Positions 16,465 through 24,480 of a DNA stretch of 64,000 nucleotides are shown here, one piece after another (position 1 is the first letter of the stretch; each line of letters opens with the position of its first letter). Where the stretch lies: NCBI RefSeq assembly GCF_046600715.1, contig NZ_JBJMAV010000002.1:62001-126000 (forward strand). The letters run 5' to 3'. The notes beneath the pieces were generated by a model. The model made no database searches, had not been told where the DNA came from, and saw only the letters and a list, made by a program, of their open reading frames with translations. Position numbers and translations under genes: made by a program. The DNA is from Lysobacter_C viscosus. Its GTDB lineage: Bacteria > Pseudomonadota > Gammaproteobacteria > Xanthomonadales > Xanthomonadaceae.

Positions 16465-18573
16465 GTGAACCCCTCGTTCCGCATCGCGCCCCTTGCCGGC
16501 GCCATCCTCGTTGCCTGCTCCAGCCTCGCCCACGCCGACCCGGGACCCACTCCCGCCCTGGCCACGCTGCCAGTGGACCTGGACCGCATCGAGGTCCGTG
16601 CCGAGCGGGAAGGGTACGGACCGCAGGCCACGAGCACCGCCACCAAGACCGATACCGACCTGGAGGACGTGCCGCAGGCGGTCACGATCATCAGCGAGCA
16701 GCTGATCCAGGACCAGGGCCTGGGCACCATGACCGACGTCCTGCGCCTGGTTCCGGGCGTGGGGGTCGCCCAGGGCGAAGGCCATCGCGATGCACCGATT
16801 TTCCGCGGCAACACCTCCACCTCCGACATGTTCGTCGACGGCATCCGCGACGACGTGCAGTACATCCGCGACATCTACAACGTCGAACGCGTCGAAGTGC
16901 TGAAAGGCCCCAATGCGATGGTGTTCGGCCGCGGCGGCGTCGGCGGCGTAATCAACCGCGTAACGAAGGTGGCCGACGGCAACACCTACGGCGAGCTCGG
17001 CGTCCAGGTCGGCAGCTTCGATCGAGCGCGCGGCGTCTTCGATTTCGGCCAGCCGATCACCGCCGGCAGCAGCTTCCGCGTAACCGGCCTGTATGAGGAT
17101 TCGGAAAGCTTCCGCGATGGTTTCGAACTCGAGCGCTACGGCATCAACCCGACCTTCGCCTTCGGCATCGGCGACGCCACCTCGGTGGTGCTCGGCTACG
17201 AGTACTTCAGCGACGAACGGGTCGCCGACCGCGGCATTCCCTCGTTCAACGGCCGCCCGGTCGACGTGCCGCTGGACACCTTCTTCGGCAGCCCGGATCT
17301 GAGCTACGTCGACGCCGAGGTCAATGCCTTCAGCGCACTCGTCGAACACCAGTTCAGTCCCGACGTGGTTCTTCGCAACCGTACCCGGATCGCCGACTAC
17401 AGCCGCTTCTACCAGAACGTGTATCCGGGCAACGTCACCGCGAATGCCGACGGTGAACTGTTCGTCGACATCTCCGCCTACAACAACAACATGGATCGCG
17501 AGAACGTCTTCAACCAGACCGACCTGGTGATGAAGCTCGAAGGCGGCGCCATCGACCACACGCTGCTGGTCGGCGCCGAGTTCGGTCGCCAGGAAACCGG
17601 CATCTTCCGCACCCGTGCCACGCTGACCGGCCCCTCGCGCCTGCCGATCAGCGACCCCCGCTACGTCGGCGGCGTCGATTTCACCCCTCGCATCGACCTC
17701 GACAGCGTGGCCAAGGTCGCCGCCGTCTATGTGCAGGACCAGATCGAGTTCTCGCCGCAGTGGCAGGCCGTGGTCGGCCTGCGCTACGACCATTTCGAGG
17801 TGGAAGCGAACGATCCGCTCGCCCCCGCTTCGCTGAGCACCCGCGACGACCTCTGGTCCCCGCGCGTCGGCGTGATCTGGCAGCCGGTCGAAGCGCTGTC
17901 GCTCTACGCCAGCTACACCACGGCCAGCCTGCCACGCGTGGGTGAGCAGCTGTCTTCCATACCCGCATACGCCGACGACGGCAACGCCAGCCTTCTGGAC
18001 CCGGAGGAGTTCGCAAGCCACGAGCTGGGAATGAAGTGGTTCGTGCAACCGGACCTCATGTTCACCGCCGCGGTCTACCAGCTTGATCGCAGCAACGTGG
18101 TGGTCTCCGATCCCCTGCAGGCTGGCGAGTTCATCCTGTTCGACGGCCAGACCACCGAAGGCGTCGAGCTCAGCCTTGCCGGCGAAGTGACCGACCGCTG
18201 GAGCGTCATCGCCAGCTACGCCTACCAGGACGGCACCATCAAGGACCCGGTGAAACCCGATGCCCGCCCCGCGCAACTGCCGCGGCACAGCGCGGCCATC
18301 TGGAACCGCTTCGACCTCGACGATGCCTGGGGCTTCGGCCTGGGCGCCGTCTACCGCGACGATGTCTTCGCCACCACCAGCAACAAGGTGACGCTCAACA
18401 GCTTCGCCCGCGTCGATGCCGCCGTCTACTACACACTGAACCCGCGACTGCGCTTCCAGCTCAACGTGGAGAACCTGTTCGACACCGACTACTTCGCGAG
18501 CGCGCACAATGACAACAACCTGATGCCGGGCTCGCCCCGCGCGGTGTATCTGGGCGCCAACTTCAGCTTCTGA
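16465..18573 (+). CDS. TonB-dependent siderophore receptor
   Basis: 702-aa outer-membrane receptor for a ferric siderophore. A signal peptide (FRIAPLAGAILVACSSLAHA) is followed by a plug domain with VPQAVTIISEQLIQDQ, GVGVAQGEGHRDAPIFRG and the ERVEVLKGPNAMVFG block. The 22-strand barrel ends in the aromatic C-terminus AVYLGANFSF. The plug motifs are those of the catecholate/Fiu-like branch, but the ligand is not certain. GTG was chosen as start because GGAAG lies just upstream and the signal peptide begins there; an in-frame ATG lies 14 codons earlier. A candidate Fur box precedes it and a terminator follows. Confidence 0.93.
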   Translation: MNPSFRIAPLAGAILVACSSLAHADPGPTPALATLPVDLDRIEVRAEREGYGPQATSTATKTDTDLEDVPQAVTIISEQLIQDQGLGTMTDVLRLVPGVGVAQGEGHRDAPIFRGNTSTSDMFVDGIRDDVQYIRDIYNVERVEVLKGPNAMVFGRGGVGGVINRVTKVADGNTYGELGVQVGSFDRARGVFDFGQPITAGSSFRVTGLYEDSESFRDGFELERYGINPTFAFGIGDATSVVLGYEYFSDERVADRGIPSFNGRPVDVPLDTFFGSPDLSYVDAEVNAFSALVEHQFSPDVVLRNRTRIADYSRFYQNVYPGNVTANADGELFVDISAYNNNMDRENVFNQTDLVMKLEGGAIDHTLLVGAEFGRQETGIFRTRATLTGPSRLPISDPRYVGGVDFTPRIDLDSVAKVAAVYVQDQIEFSPQWQAVVGLRYDHFEVEANDPLAPASLSTRDDLWSPRVGVIWQPVEALSLYASYTTASLPRVGEQLSSIPAYADDGNASLLDPEEFASHELGMKWFVQPDLMFTAAVYQLDRSNVVVSDPLQAGEFILFDGQTTEGVELSLAGEVTDRWSVIASYAYQDGTIKDPVKPDARPAQLPRHSAAIWNRFDLDDAWGFGLGAVYRDDVFATTSNKVTLNSFARVDAAVYYTLNPRLRFQLNVENLFDTDYFASAHNDNNLMPGSPRAVYLGANFSF

Positions 18574-18590
18574 AGCGCGGGCCCATGATC

Positions 18591-18636
18591 AAGGGACGGA
18601 GGCGGCTGTTTTCCACTGGCTGCTTCCGTCCCTTTT
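18591..18636 (+). terminator. Intrinsic terminator after the siderophore receptor
   Basis: AAGGGACGGA pairs with TCCGTCCCTT across a 25-nt loop, ending in a TTTT run. It lies directly after the receptor stop codon and would end its transcript. Confidence 0.75.
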
Positions 18637-18912
18637 AGTTTGTCTGGTTACCGGCTTCCTCCTGTTTACGCGTGGTGAAGTGAACCAGCAACGGCCGGGG
18701 AAAGTCCGCCAGGTCCGCACAGGTCGCCCGGTACACGGCGGGGTCGAACGCGGGACAGGGGCTCAGGTTCCGGAATTCCCCCTCACCACGTAATGCAGCG
18801 CGGCCGCCTCTAGATTGGCGAACTGCACGCCGGCCGATGCGCAATACGACGCCGGGTCGAAGTGGATACTGCGGGCGACCTGCGCAGCGTGGCTTTCGCC
18901 ATTGGCACTCAT
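18635..18912 (-). pseudogene. Frameshifted repeat-protein remnant (glycosyltransferase-associated repeat?)
   Basis: Two reverse-strand frames join into one plausible protein if a single base is restored in the G-run near 18780. The first (starting MSANGESHAAQVA) contains SIHFDPASYCASAG and ANLEAAALHYVVRG. The second continues FRNLSPCPAFDPAVYRATC and PLLVHFTTRK. The FDPAxY...PLLxHY/HF pattern, seen twice, resembles the short repeats found in some glycosyltransferase and surface-polysaccharide proteins. Only about 90 residues remain. It is likely debris from a gene lost around the tRNA-Phe integration region; the family assignment is tentative. Confidence 0.45.
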
Positions 18913-19210
18913 TTGTCGGGACTGGCGAAAGCGGGATGGATCGAAAGGTTTACCGCGAATTTAGTGCTGGTGGTGGATCGGAAGGCCGCGTCACACTGTT
19001 TGCGCGGATGCAGGGCCTTGTCATCAGACCGTTCGGCCGGCGACCGAGGGTCCTGCCAGGATCAGCGACTTGCCTCCGGCGGAGCCCGTAGGCTCCCCCT
19101 TCAACAGGAGGAAGGCGCTGAACCGGAACCGGCCGGGCAGTGGGCTGCCAAGGCATGGTTATTGCCTGCCTGGTTAGACTCGGATCGCACCCCCGCGGGA
19201 ATACCAGTCC
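18913..19210. other. Intergenic region upstream of the diguanylate cyclase gene
   Basis: No gene or riboswitch was recognised. The only clear structure is a small perfect hairpin, GGAGCC-CGTA-GGCTCC, near 19079-19094. No GEMM-type c-di-GMP riboswitch core was found, despite the GGDEF gene downstream. Several short frames are open but none looks like protein. Confidence 0.5.
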
Positions 19211-20908
19211 ATGCTTCTTGCAACGCCACGCTCGCGACCCCTGCGTTTTGCCGCCTTCGCGGTCGCTGCGGTGTTGCTGGTCGGGGTGGGCGTGGCCACA
19301 GTATGGGGAATCCGCGGGTTTGCCCGCAGCGCGGAGTGGGTCGAGCACTCCTACCAGGTCATCGCGGGAATCGACGCGGTTGAAACCTCGGTGCGCACCG
19401 TCGAGTCGGCCGCCCGGGGATATCGCCTGACCGACCGTCCGGAGCAGCAGGCCGAATATCTGGCTGCCGTCCCCGCCGCCCTGGCCCATGTGGCGGAACT
19501 TGAAGCTCTGACGCGTGGCGACCCCGCCCAGTCCGGTCGTGCGCGCGAGCTGCGGGCAAGCGTGGAAGGCCGGCTGGGGGAGTTGGCTGCCCTGGTCCAG
19601 CTGCAGAACATGCAGGGAGCCGAGCAAGCCCGGCTTTCATCAATGGCGGGCGTCGGCCTGGGCGAAACCACCCGACTGGCCGGACTGGCCACGCGCATGC
19701 GGGCCGCGGAACGCGCCTTGCTGGACGCCAGCCGCCGCGAGACCCTGCTCAGGGCCAACTTCCTGATCGGCTTCATCGCGCTGGGCATCGTGCTGCCGCT
19801 GGCCCTGCTGGGCCTGCTGCTGGCTGGCCTGGTGCAGGAAACCCGTCGCAGCCGGTCGCTGGAACGCGAGGCACGCCAGGCCATGCGGGACCTCGAAGCG
19901 ACAGTGGTGCTGAGCGACCGGCTTTCCGAGCAGCGCCGGAGCCTTGGCGTGTATGCGGGCCTGCTGCAGAGCTGCCAGAGCCTGGACGAGGCCATGACGC
20001 TGACCGCCAGCGTGATCGCCGAACTGCTGCCGGACTCGGGTGGCCGCTGCTACACCCTGCGCTCATCACAGAATATGGCCGAGTCCACTGCACGCTTCGG
20101 CGATGAGCTGATTCCAAGCGAGGAACTCCTGCAGCCCCAAGATTGCTGGGCGCTGCGCCGCGGACAACCCCACCGCACCGGCGAGGAACATGGCCACGTC
20201 CACTGCCCGCACCTGCGGGTGGAGCCGGGGCGGCCGAAAGCATGGAGCCTTTGCGTGCCCCTGATGGCCCAGGGCACGTCGCTGGGCTTGCTGCACGTCA
20301 CCGGACCCGAGAACGGCAATGGCCACGATGGCGACATCGCGCTTCTGGAGGCGATCGGCGAACAACTGAGCCTGGCGATGGTCAACCTGCAGCTTCGCGA
20401 GACATTGCGCGTGCAGTCCCTTCGTGATCCGCTCACGGGCCTGTTCAACCGGCGCTACCTGGAAGAAAACCTGCACCGCGAGCTCCAGCGTTGCGAACGG
20501 CGCGGGCTGCCGCTGTCGGTGCTGATGGTCGACGTGGACCACTTCAAGCGCTTCAACGACGAGCACGGCCACGCGGCCGGGGATGCGCTGCTGTCGCGCA
20601 TCGGCCAGACACTGCAGCAACTCACGCGCGACGAAGACATCGCCTGCCGCTACGGCGGCGAGGAGTTCACCGTGGTGCTGCCGGAAGCCGACGCCGCAAG
20701 CGCACGGCGGCGAGCCGACGAAATCCGTGCCGCGATCGGCGCCACCACGGTCAGCCACTTGCGCAAGACACTCGGACCCAACACCGCCTCGATCGGTGTG
20801 GCCACCTTCCCCAACGACGGCGACGCGCCGGCCCGGCTGCTCGAGGTGGCCGACACGGCGCTGTATCGCGCCAAGTCCGAGGGCCGTGACCGGGTGGTGT
20901 CTGGCTGA
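19211..20908 (+). CDS. Diguanylate cyclase with CHASE3-like, GAF-like and GGDEF domains
   Basis: 565-aa inner-membrane signalling enzyme predicted to make cyclic di-GMP. Two transmembrane helices (AVAAVLLVGVGVATVW and FLIGFIALGIVLPLALLGLLLAG) bracket a periplasmic helical domain of CHASE3 type (SVRTVESAARGYRLTD). A coiled-coil linker and a GAF-like region follow. The GGDEF domain begins at DPLTGLFNRRYLEE and has an intact active site GGEEF (482-486), plus an RxxD inhibitory site (R473-D476) five residues before it, so product feedback is expected. No EAL domain. It is the first gene after a 300-bp gap and reads alone. Confidence 0.93.
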   Translation: MLLATPRSRPLRFAAFAVAAVLLVGVGVATVWGIRGFARSAEWVEHSYQVIAGIDAVETSVRTVESAARGYRLTDRPEQQAEYLAAVPAALAHVAELEALTRGDPAQSGRARELRASVEGRLGELAALVQLQNMQGAEQARLSSMAGVGLGETTRLAGLATRMRAAERALLDASRRETLLRANFLIGFIALGIVLPLALLGLLLAGLVQETRRSRSLEREARQAMRDLEATVVLSDRLSEQRRSLGVYAGLLQSCQSLDEAMTLTASVIAELLPDSGGRCYTLRSSQNMAESTARFGDELIPSEELLQPQDCWALRRGQPHRTGEEHGHVHCPHLRVEPGRPKAWSLCVPLMAQGTSLGLLHVTGPENGNGHDGDIALLEAIGEQLSLAMVNLQLRETLRVQSLRDPLTGLFNRRYLEENLHRELQRCERRGLPLSVLMVDVDHFKRFNDEHGHAAGDALLSRIGQTLQQLTRDEDIACRYGGEEFTVVLPEADAASARRRADEIRAAIGATTVSHLRKTLGPNTASIGVATFPNDGDAPARLLEVADTALYRAKSEGRDRVVSG

Positions 20909-20975
20909 GTAGCCGGGAAGCGACCCTGGCCGCCGTGTGGTTCAATCCAGCGTCTGTCGACTGGGGAACCCCGCA

Positions 20976-22271
20976 ATGACCCGCATCGCCCGCCTTGCGC
21001 TTGCAATCAGTGCCCTTGCCGCCGGCAGTGTCGCCGCTGCGGAGCCCGTCGCCCTGCAGTGCGGCCGGCTGTTCGATGCCCGCGCCGGGCGCATGCTGGA
21101 TGCGCACACCGTGGTGGTGCGCAACGGCCTGGTCGAACGGGTGGAGCCGGGCCGCGTGGAGGTGCCGGGCGCCCGGGCCGTGGACCTGTCGGGCCACAGC
21201 TGCTCACCGGGCTGGACCGACCTGCATGTCCACCTGGGCAGCCAGTCGAGCCCGGAGAGCTATTCGGAAGGATTCCGGCTCGACCCCGTGGACTACGCGT
21301 TCCGCTCCGTGGGTTACGCACGCAAGACGCTGATGGCCGGGTTCACCAGCGTGCGCGACCTGGGCGGTGAAGTCAGTCCGCACCTGCGCGATGCGATCAA
21401 CGAGGGCCTGATCGTGGGGCCACGCATCTGGGCAGCGGGCAAGTCGATTGCCACCACCGGTGGCCACGCCGACCCCAGCAACGGCGTGAACGACGCGCTG
21501 TCGCACCTGATGGGTCCGCCCGGCCCGACCGAGGGCGTCATCAACTCGCCCGAGGAGGCCCGCCAGGCGGTGCGCCAGCGGTACAAGGAGGGCAGCGACG
21601 TGATCAAGATCACCGCCACCGGTGGCGTTCTGTCCTACGCACGCTCCGCCGACGCCCCTCAGTTCACGCAGGACGAGGTGGCCGCAGTGGTCGCCACCGC
21701 GCGCGACTACGGTTACAAGGTCGCCGCGCACGCGCACGGCGAGGAAGGCATGCGCCGGGCGGTGGCGGCCGGGGTCGACACCATCGAACACGGCACCTAC
21801 ATGAGCGACGAGGTGATGGCGCTGATGAAGCGCAATGGCACCTGGTACGTGCCCACGATCCATGCGGGACGCTTCGTGGCGGAGAAAGCCAAGATCGACG
21901 GCTACTTCCCGGAAGTGGTGCGGCCCAAGGCCGCGCGCGTCGGCGCGCTGATCCAGGACACCGCGGCACGTGCATATCGCAACGGCGTCAAGATCGGTTT
22001 CGGCACCGACATGGGCGTGGGCCCGCACGGCGAGAACGCGCGAGAGTTCATCTACATGGTGGAGGCCGGCATTCCCGCCGCGGTGGCGCTGCAGTCGGCC
22101 ACCGTGCATGCTGCCGAAGTGCTCGGCGTCGACGACCAAGGGGTGATCGAGGCCGGCAAGCGGGCCGACATCATCGCCATGCCCGGCAATCCGGTGGACG
22201 ACATCAACGCGGTGCTGGGGGTGGATTTCGTGATGAAGGACGGCACCATCCACGCGTCTCCCGGGGGCTGA
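20976..22271 (+). CDS. Exported amidohydrolase (Xaa-Pro dipeptidase/prolidase-like)
   Basis: 431-aa metal-dependent hydrolase of the amidohydrolase superfamily. A signal peptide (ALAISALAAGSVAAAEP) suggests a periplasmic location. Binuclear metal ligands are visible as DLHVHLG (HxH), the lysine in VIKITATGG that is normally carboxylated, HAHGEEG, IEHGTYM and the Asp in GFGTDMG. The sequence type is that of enzymes acting on dipeptides such as Xaa-Pro or on organophosphates; the true substrate is unknown. The start was set at the ATG after GGGGAA, where the signal peptide begins. Confidence 0.9.
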   Translation: MTRIARLALAISALAAGSVAAAEPVALQCGRLFDARAGRMLDAHTVVVRNGLVERVEPGRVEVPGARAVDLSGHSCSPGWTDLHVHLGSQSSPESYSEGFRLDPVDYAFRSVGYARKTLMAGFTSVRDLGGEVSPHLRDAINEGLIVGPRIWAAGKSIATTGGHADPSNGVNDALSHLMGPPGPTEGVINSPEEARQAVRQRYKEGSDVIKITATGGVLSYARSADAPQFTQDEVAAVVATARDYGYKVAAHAHGEEGMRRAVAAGVDTIEHGTYMSDEVMALMKRNGTWYVPTIHAGRFVAEKAKIDGYFPEVVRPKAARVGALIQDTAARAYRNGVKIGFGTDMGVGPHGENAREFIYMVEAGIPAAVALQSATVHAAEVLGVDDQGVIEAGKRADIIAMPGNPVDDINAVLGVDFVMKDGTIHASPGG

Positions 22272-22286
22272 GGACGGCAGCCGGCC

Positions 22287-22886
22287 TCAGCGTCGCCCGG
22301 CGAGCGCCACCGCGAGCAGCCATGCGACCAGCGCGACGCGCTGGGATACCGGCGCCGGCCACCACGGCGTGGGCGCCAGCACCATCAACAGCACCACGGC
22401 GCCCAGCATGGCCTGGGTGAGCGCGAACCCGCGCCAGTCGGCGCAGCGCAGCAGCCCCAGGGCAAGCGCGGCGCTCGCGGGCACGAATGCCACCCACCAC
22501 AGCGGCCAGGCGGTCGCATGACGCTGGCTGGCCGGGCTGTCCAGCTGGTTCGCGTCCAGCGGCAGCAGGCCCTGCGCGGCGAACGCAAGGCCTGACAGCG
22601 CAAGCATCCAGCAGCCGATCCCCGCCAGCGGGCTTGCTCCGGCTGGCAAGCGGCCGCGCAGTCGCACCGCCAGCACGGCCGCCATGGCACCCGGCAGCAC
22701 GAACACCAGCACGTTGAAGGTGGCGGCAGCGGGCATGCCGGCGGCGCCGGGCAACCCCACCGGGTGCTCAAGGTGCGAATACCCGTCCAGCGCGCCGGCC
22801 AGTCCCAGCAGCGCCAGCAGGCACAGGGCCAGCGTCGCGGTGCCCGCATGTCGCATGATGTCCTGCATCCCATCGTTCCGATCCAT
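22287..22886 (-). CDS. DUF998-type membrane protein
   Basis: 199-aa integral membrane protein with about six hydrophobic helices (for example LALCLLALLGLAGAL and FNVLVFVLPGAMAAVLAV). The layout, including a conserved-looking segment GLLPLDANQ between helices, fits the DUF998 family of unknown function. It is convergent with the amidohydrolase gene and divergent from cnoX. Alternative starts at Met7 and Met11 are possible. Confidence 0.7.
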   Translation of the reverse strand: MDRNDGMQDIMRHAGTATLALCLLALLGLAGALDGYSHLEHPVGLPGAAGMPAAATFNVLVFVLPGAMAAVLAVRLRGRLPAGASPLAGIGCWMLALSGLAFAAQGLLPLDANQLDSPASQRHATAWPLWWVAFVPASAALALGLLRCADWRGFALTQAMLGAVVLLMVLAPTPWWPAPVSQRVALVAWLLAVALAGRR

Positions 22887-22976
22887 CCGCGCATGCTAGC
22901 GTGCGCGCCCCCGCGGCCGGTTGCGTCCGGCCACGCGCGCCCCCATCTGCCGTACGACCCCGAACGAGTGCCGCCC

Positions 22977-23849
22977 ATGACCGCCGATGCCGCCCTCCAC
23001 GTATTCGATGCCACTGCCGATGCCTTCGAGACGCAGGTCCTGCAACGGTCCCTGCAGGTGCCGGTGCTGGTCGACTTCTGGGCCGAGTGGTGCGGGCCAT
23101 GCAAGCAGCTCGGACCGGTGCTGGAGAAGCTGGCGGCCGACTACAACGGCGCATTCGAGCTGGCCAAGGTCGATGTCGACAAGGAGCAGCAGCTGGCGGC
23201 CGCGTTCCAGATCCGCTCGATCCCCACGGTGATGCTGGTCAAGGGGGGCGAGCTGGTGGACGGCTTCCCGGGCGCGCTGCCGGAAGGGCAGCTGCGCGAG
23301 TTCCTCAAGCAGCACGGCATTGAACCGCTGCCTGCCAAGGATGCCGAGCCACCGCCGGAGACCGAAGCCGCGCCGCTTGACCCGCACGCCGAAGTCGAGC
23401 GCCTGCGCGCCGAGCTCGAGGCCGCGCCCGGCAACGACGAACACAAGCTGGAGCTGGCAGTGGCGCTGCTGCAGACCGGCGCGAGCGACGAAGCGCGCAC
23501 CCTGCTCGACGCCCTGCCCGCCAACCTCTCCACCGACGACCGCGCCCAGCGCGCACGTGCGCGCCTGGCGTTTGCCGCGTTGCTGGCCGATGCGCCCACG
23601 GTCGCGCAACTCGAGTCGGCCGTGTCCACCGACGCCGACGACCTTCGTGCCCGGCACCTGCTGGGAGTGCACCACGTGGTCGGCGGGCGCGCCGAGCTGG
23701 GGCTGGAGCAGTTCCTGGAAATGCTGCGGCGCGACCGCGATTTCGACGACGGGCTGCCACGCAAGGTGCTGATCGACGCCTTCCGCATCATCGACGACGC
23801 CGAACTGGTGGGCCGCTACCGCAGACGCATGTCCTCGCTGCTGTTCTGA
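22977..23849 (+). CDS. cnoX: Thioredoxin-like co-chaperone CnoX
   Basis: 290-aa cytoplasmic protein with an N-terminal thioredoxin domain and C-terminal TPR-like helices. In E. coli, CnoX (YbbN) holds unfolding proteins during oxidative stress and passes them to chaperones. Here the active site is WCGPC, a full thioredoxin motif, rather than the non-canonical site of the E. coli protein. The helical tail (HKLELAVALLQTGASDEARTL and later repeats) is complete. The start was chosen at MTADAALHVFDA, the usual N-terminus. Confidence 0.92.
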   Translation: MTADAALHVFDATADAFETQVLQRSLQVPVLVDFWAEWCGPCKQLGPVLEKLAADYNGAFELAKVDVDKEQQLAAAFQIRSIPTVMLVKGGELVDGFPGALPEGQLREFLKQHGIEPLPAKDAEPPPETEAAPLDPHAEVERLRAELEAAPGNDEHKLELAVALLQTGASDEARTLLDALPANLSTDDRAQRARARLAFAALLADAPTVAQLESAVSTDADDLRARHLLGVHHVVGGRAELGLEQFLEMLRRDRDFDDGLPRKVLIDAFRIIDDAELVGRYRRRMSSLLF

Positions 23850-23856
23850 GCGGGGC

Positions 23857-23880
23857 AAGGCCACCGGCGCCGGGGCCTTC
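23857..23880 (+). terminator. Terminator-like hairpin after cnoX
   Basis: AAGGCC and GGCCTT flank an inner CCGGCGCCGG palindrome directly after the cnoX stop codon. The tail (CCACTAAAA) lacks a T-run, so termination strength is doubtful. Confidence 0.35.
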
Positions 23881-23948
23881 CACTAAAAGACGGGTTGACT
23901 GTACGCCCGCGTATGGCAGGCTGGGCACCCCCTCCTGCCCGCACCCGC

Positions 23949-24398
23949 ATGAAAGCCAGCACCTTCCGGCACCTGCTCAACTTCTGGCCACCCTTCCTGT
24001 TCACCGGCATCCACGTCACCACGATGTCGGATGACTTCCGGCGTGCCCGGGTCGAGATGCGGATGCGGCCCTGGAACCGCAATTATGTCGGCAGCCACTT
24101 CGGTGGCAGCCTGTTTGCGATGACCGACCCGTTCTGGATGTTGCTGGCGATGAAATCGATCGGGCGCGAGTACATCGTCTGGGACAAGGCCGGCACCATC
24201 GAGTTCGTCAAGCCCGGGCGCGGCACGGTGCATGCGCAGTTCGTCCTGGAGGACGCCGTACTCGACGAACTGCGCCATGCCACCGCCGACGGCGACCGCA
24301 CGCTGCGCTGGTTCGACACCGACGTTCGCGACGCGGACGGCGAGGTGGTTGCCCGCATCCGCAAGCAGCTTTACGTGCGGCGCAAGCGGGGGCGCTAG
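23949..24398 (+). CDS. DUF4442 hotdog-fold thioesterase-like protein
   Basis: 149-aa protein matching DUF4442, a hotdog-fold family related to acyl-CoA thioesterases. Visible features are the N-terminal helix TFRHLLNFWPPFLFTGI, the central NYVGSHFGGSLFAMTDPFWM block holding the expected active-site helix, and IEFVKPGRGTVHAQF. The substrate is unknown. The start MKASTFRHLL follows non-conserved upstream sequence. It stands between cnoX and a kinase gene with no obvious functional link. Confidence 0.8.
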   Translation: MKASTFRHLLNFWPPFLFTGIHVTTMSDDFRRARVEMRMRPWNRNYVGSHFGGSLFAMTDPFWMLLAMKSIGREYIVWDKAGTIEFVKPGRGTVHAQFVLEDAVLDELRHATADGDRTLRWFDTDVRDADGEVVARIRKQLYVRRKRGR

Positions 24399-24480
24399 AC
24401 CGAGGGGCCCCTGCTTCGCTCTGGGAACGCGCCGAGTGCCGGAGCGCGGTATGCTCGGTGGTCGCAACAGGGGGCGGCCC

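Noticed and set aside
18773..18814. GAATTC, GCGGCCGC and TCTAGA sites in a row, resembling a cloning-vector or BioBrick prefix
   Set aside because: The spacing differs from the standard prefix, and the bases are accounted for as codons of the repeat-protein remnant (NLEAAALHYVVRG). There is no other vector-like sequence.
18913..19210. A c-di-GMP (GEMM) riboswitch upstream of the GGDEF gene
   Set aside because: The conserved GEMM core elements were not found in the gap; only a small generic hairpin is present.
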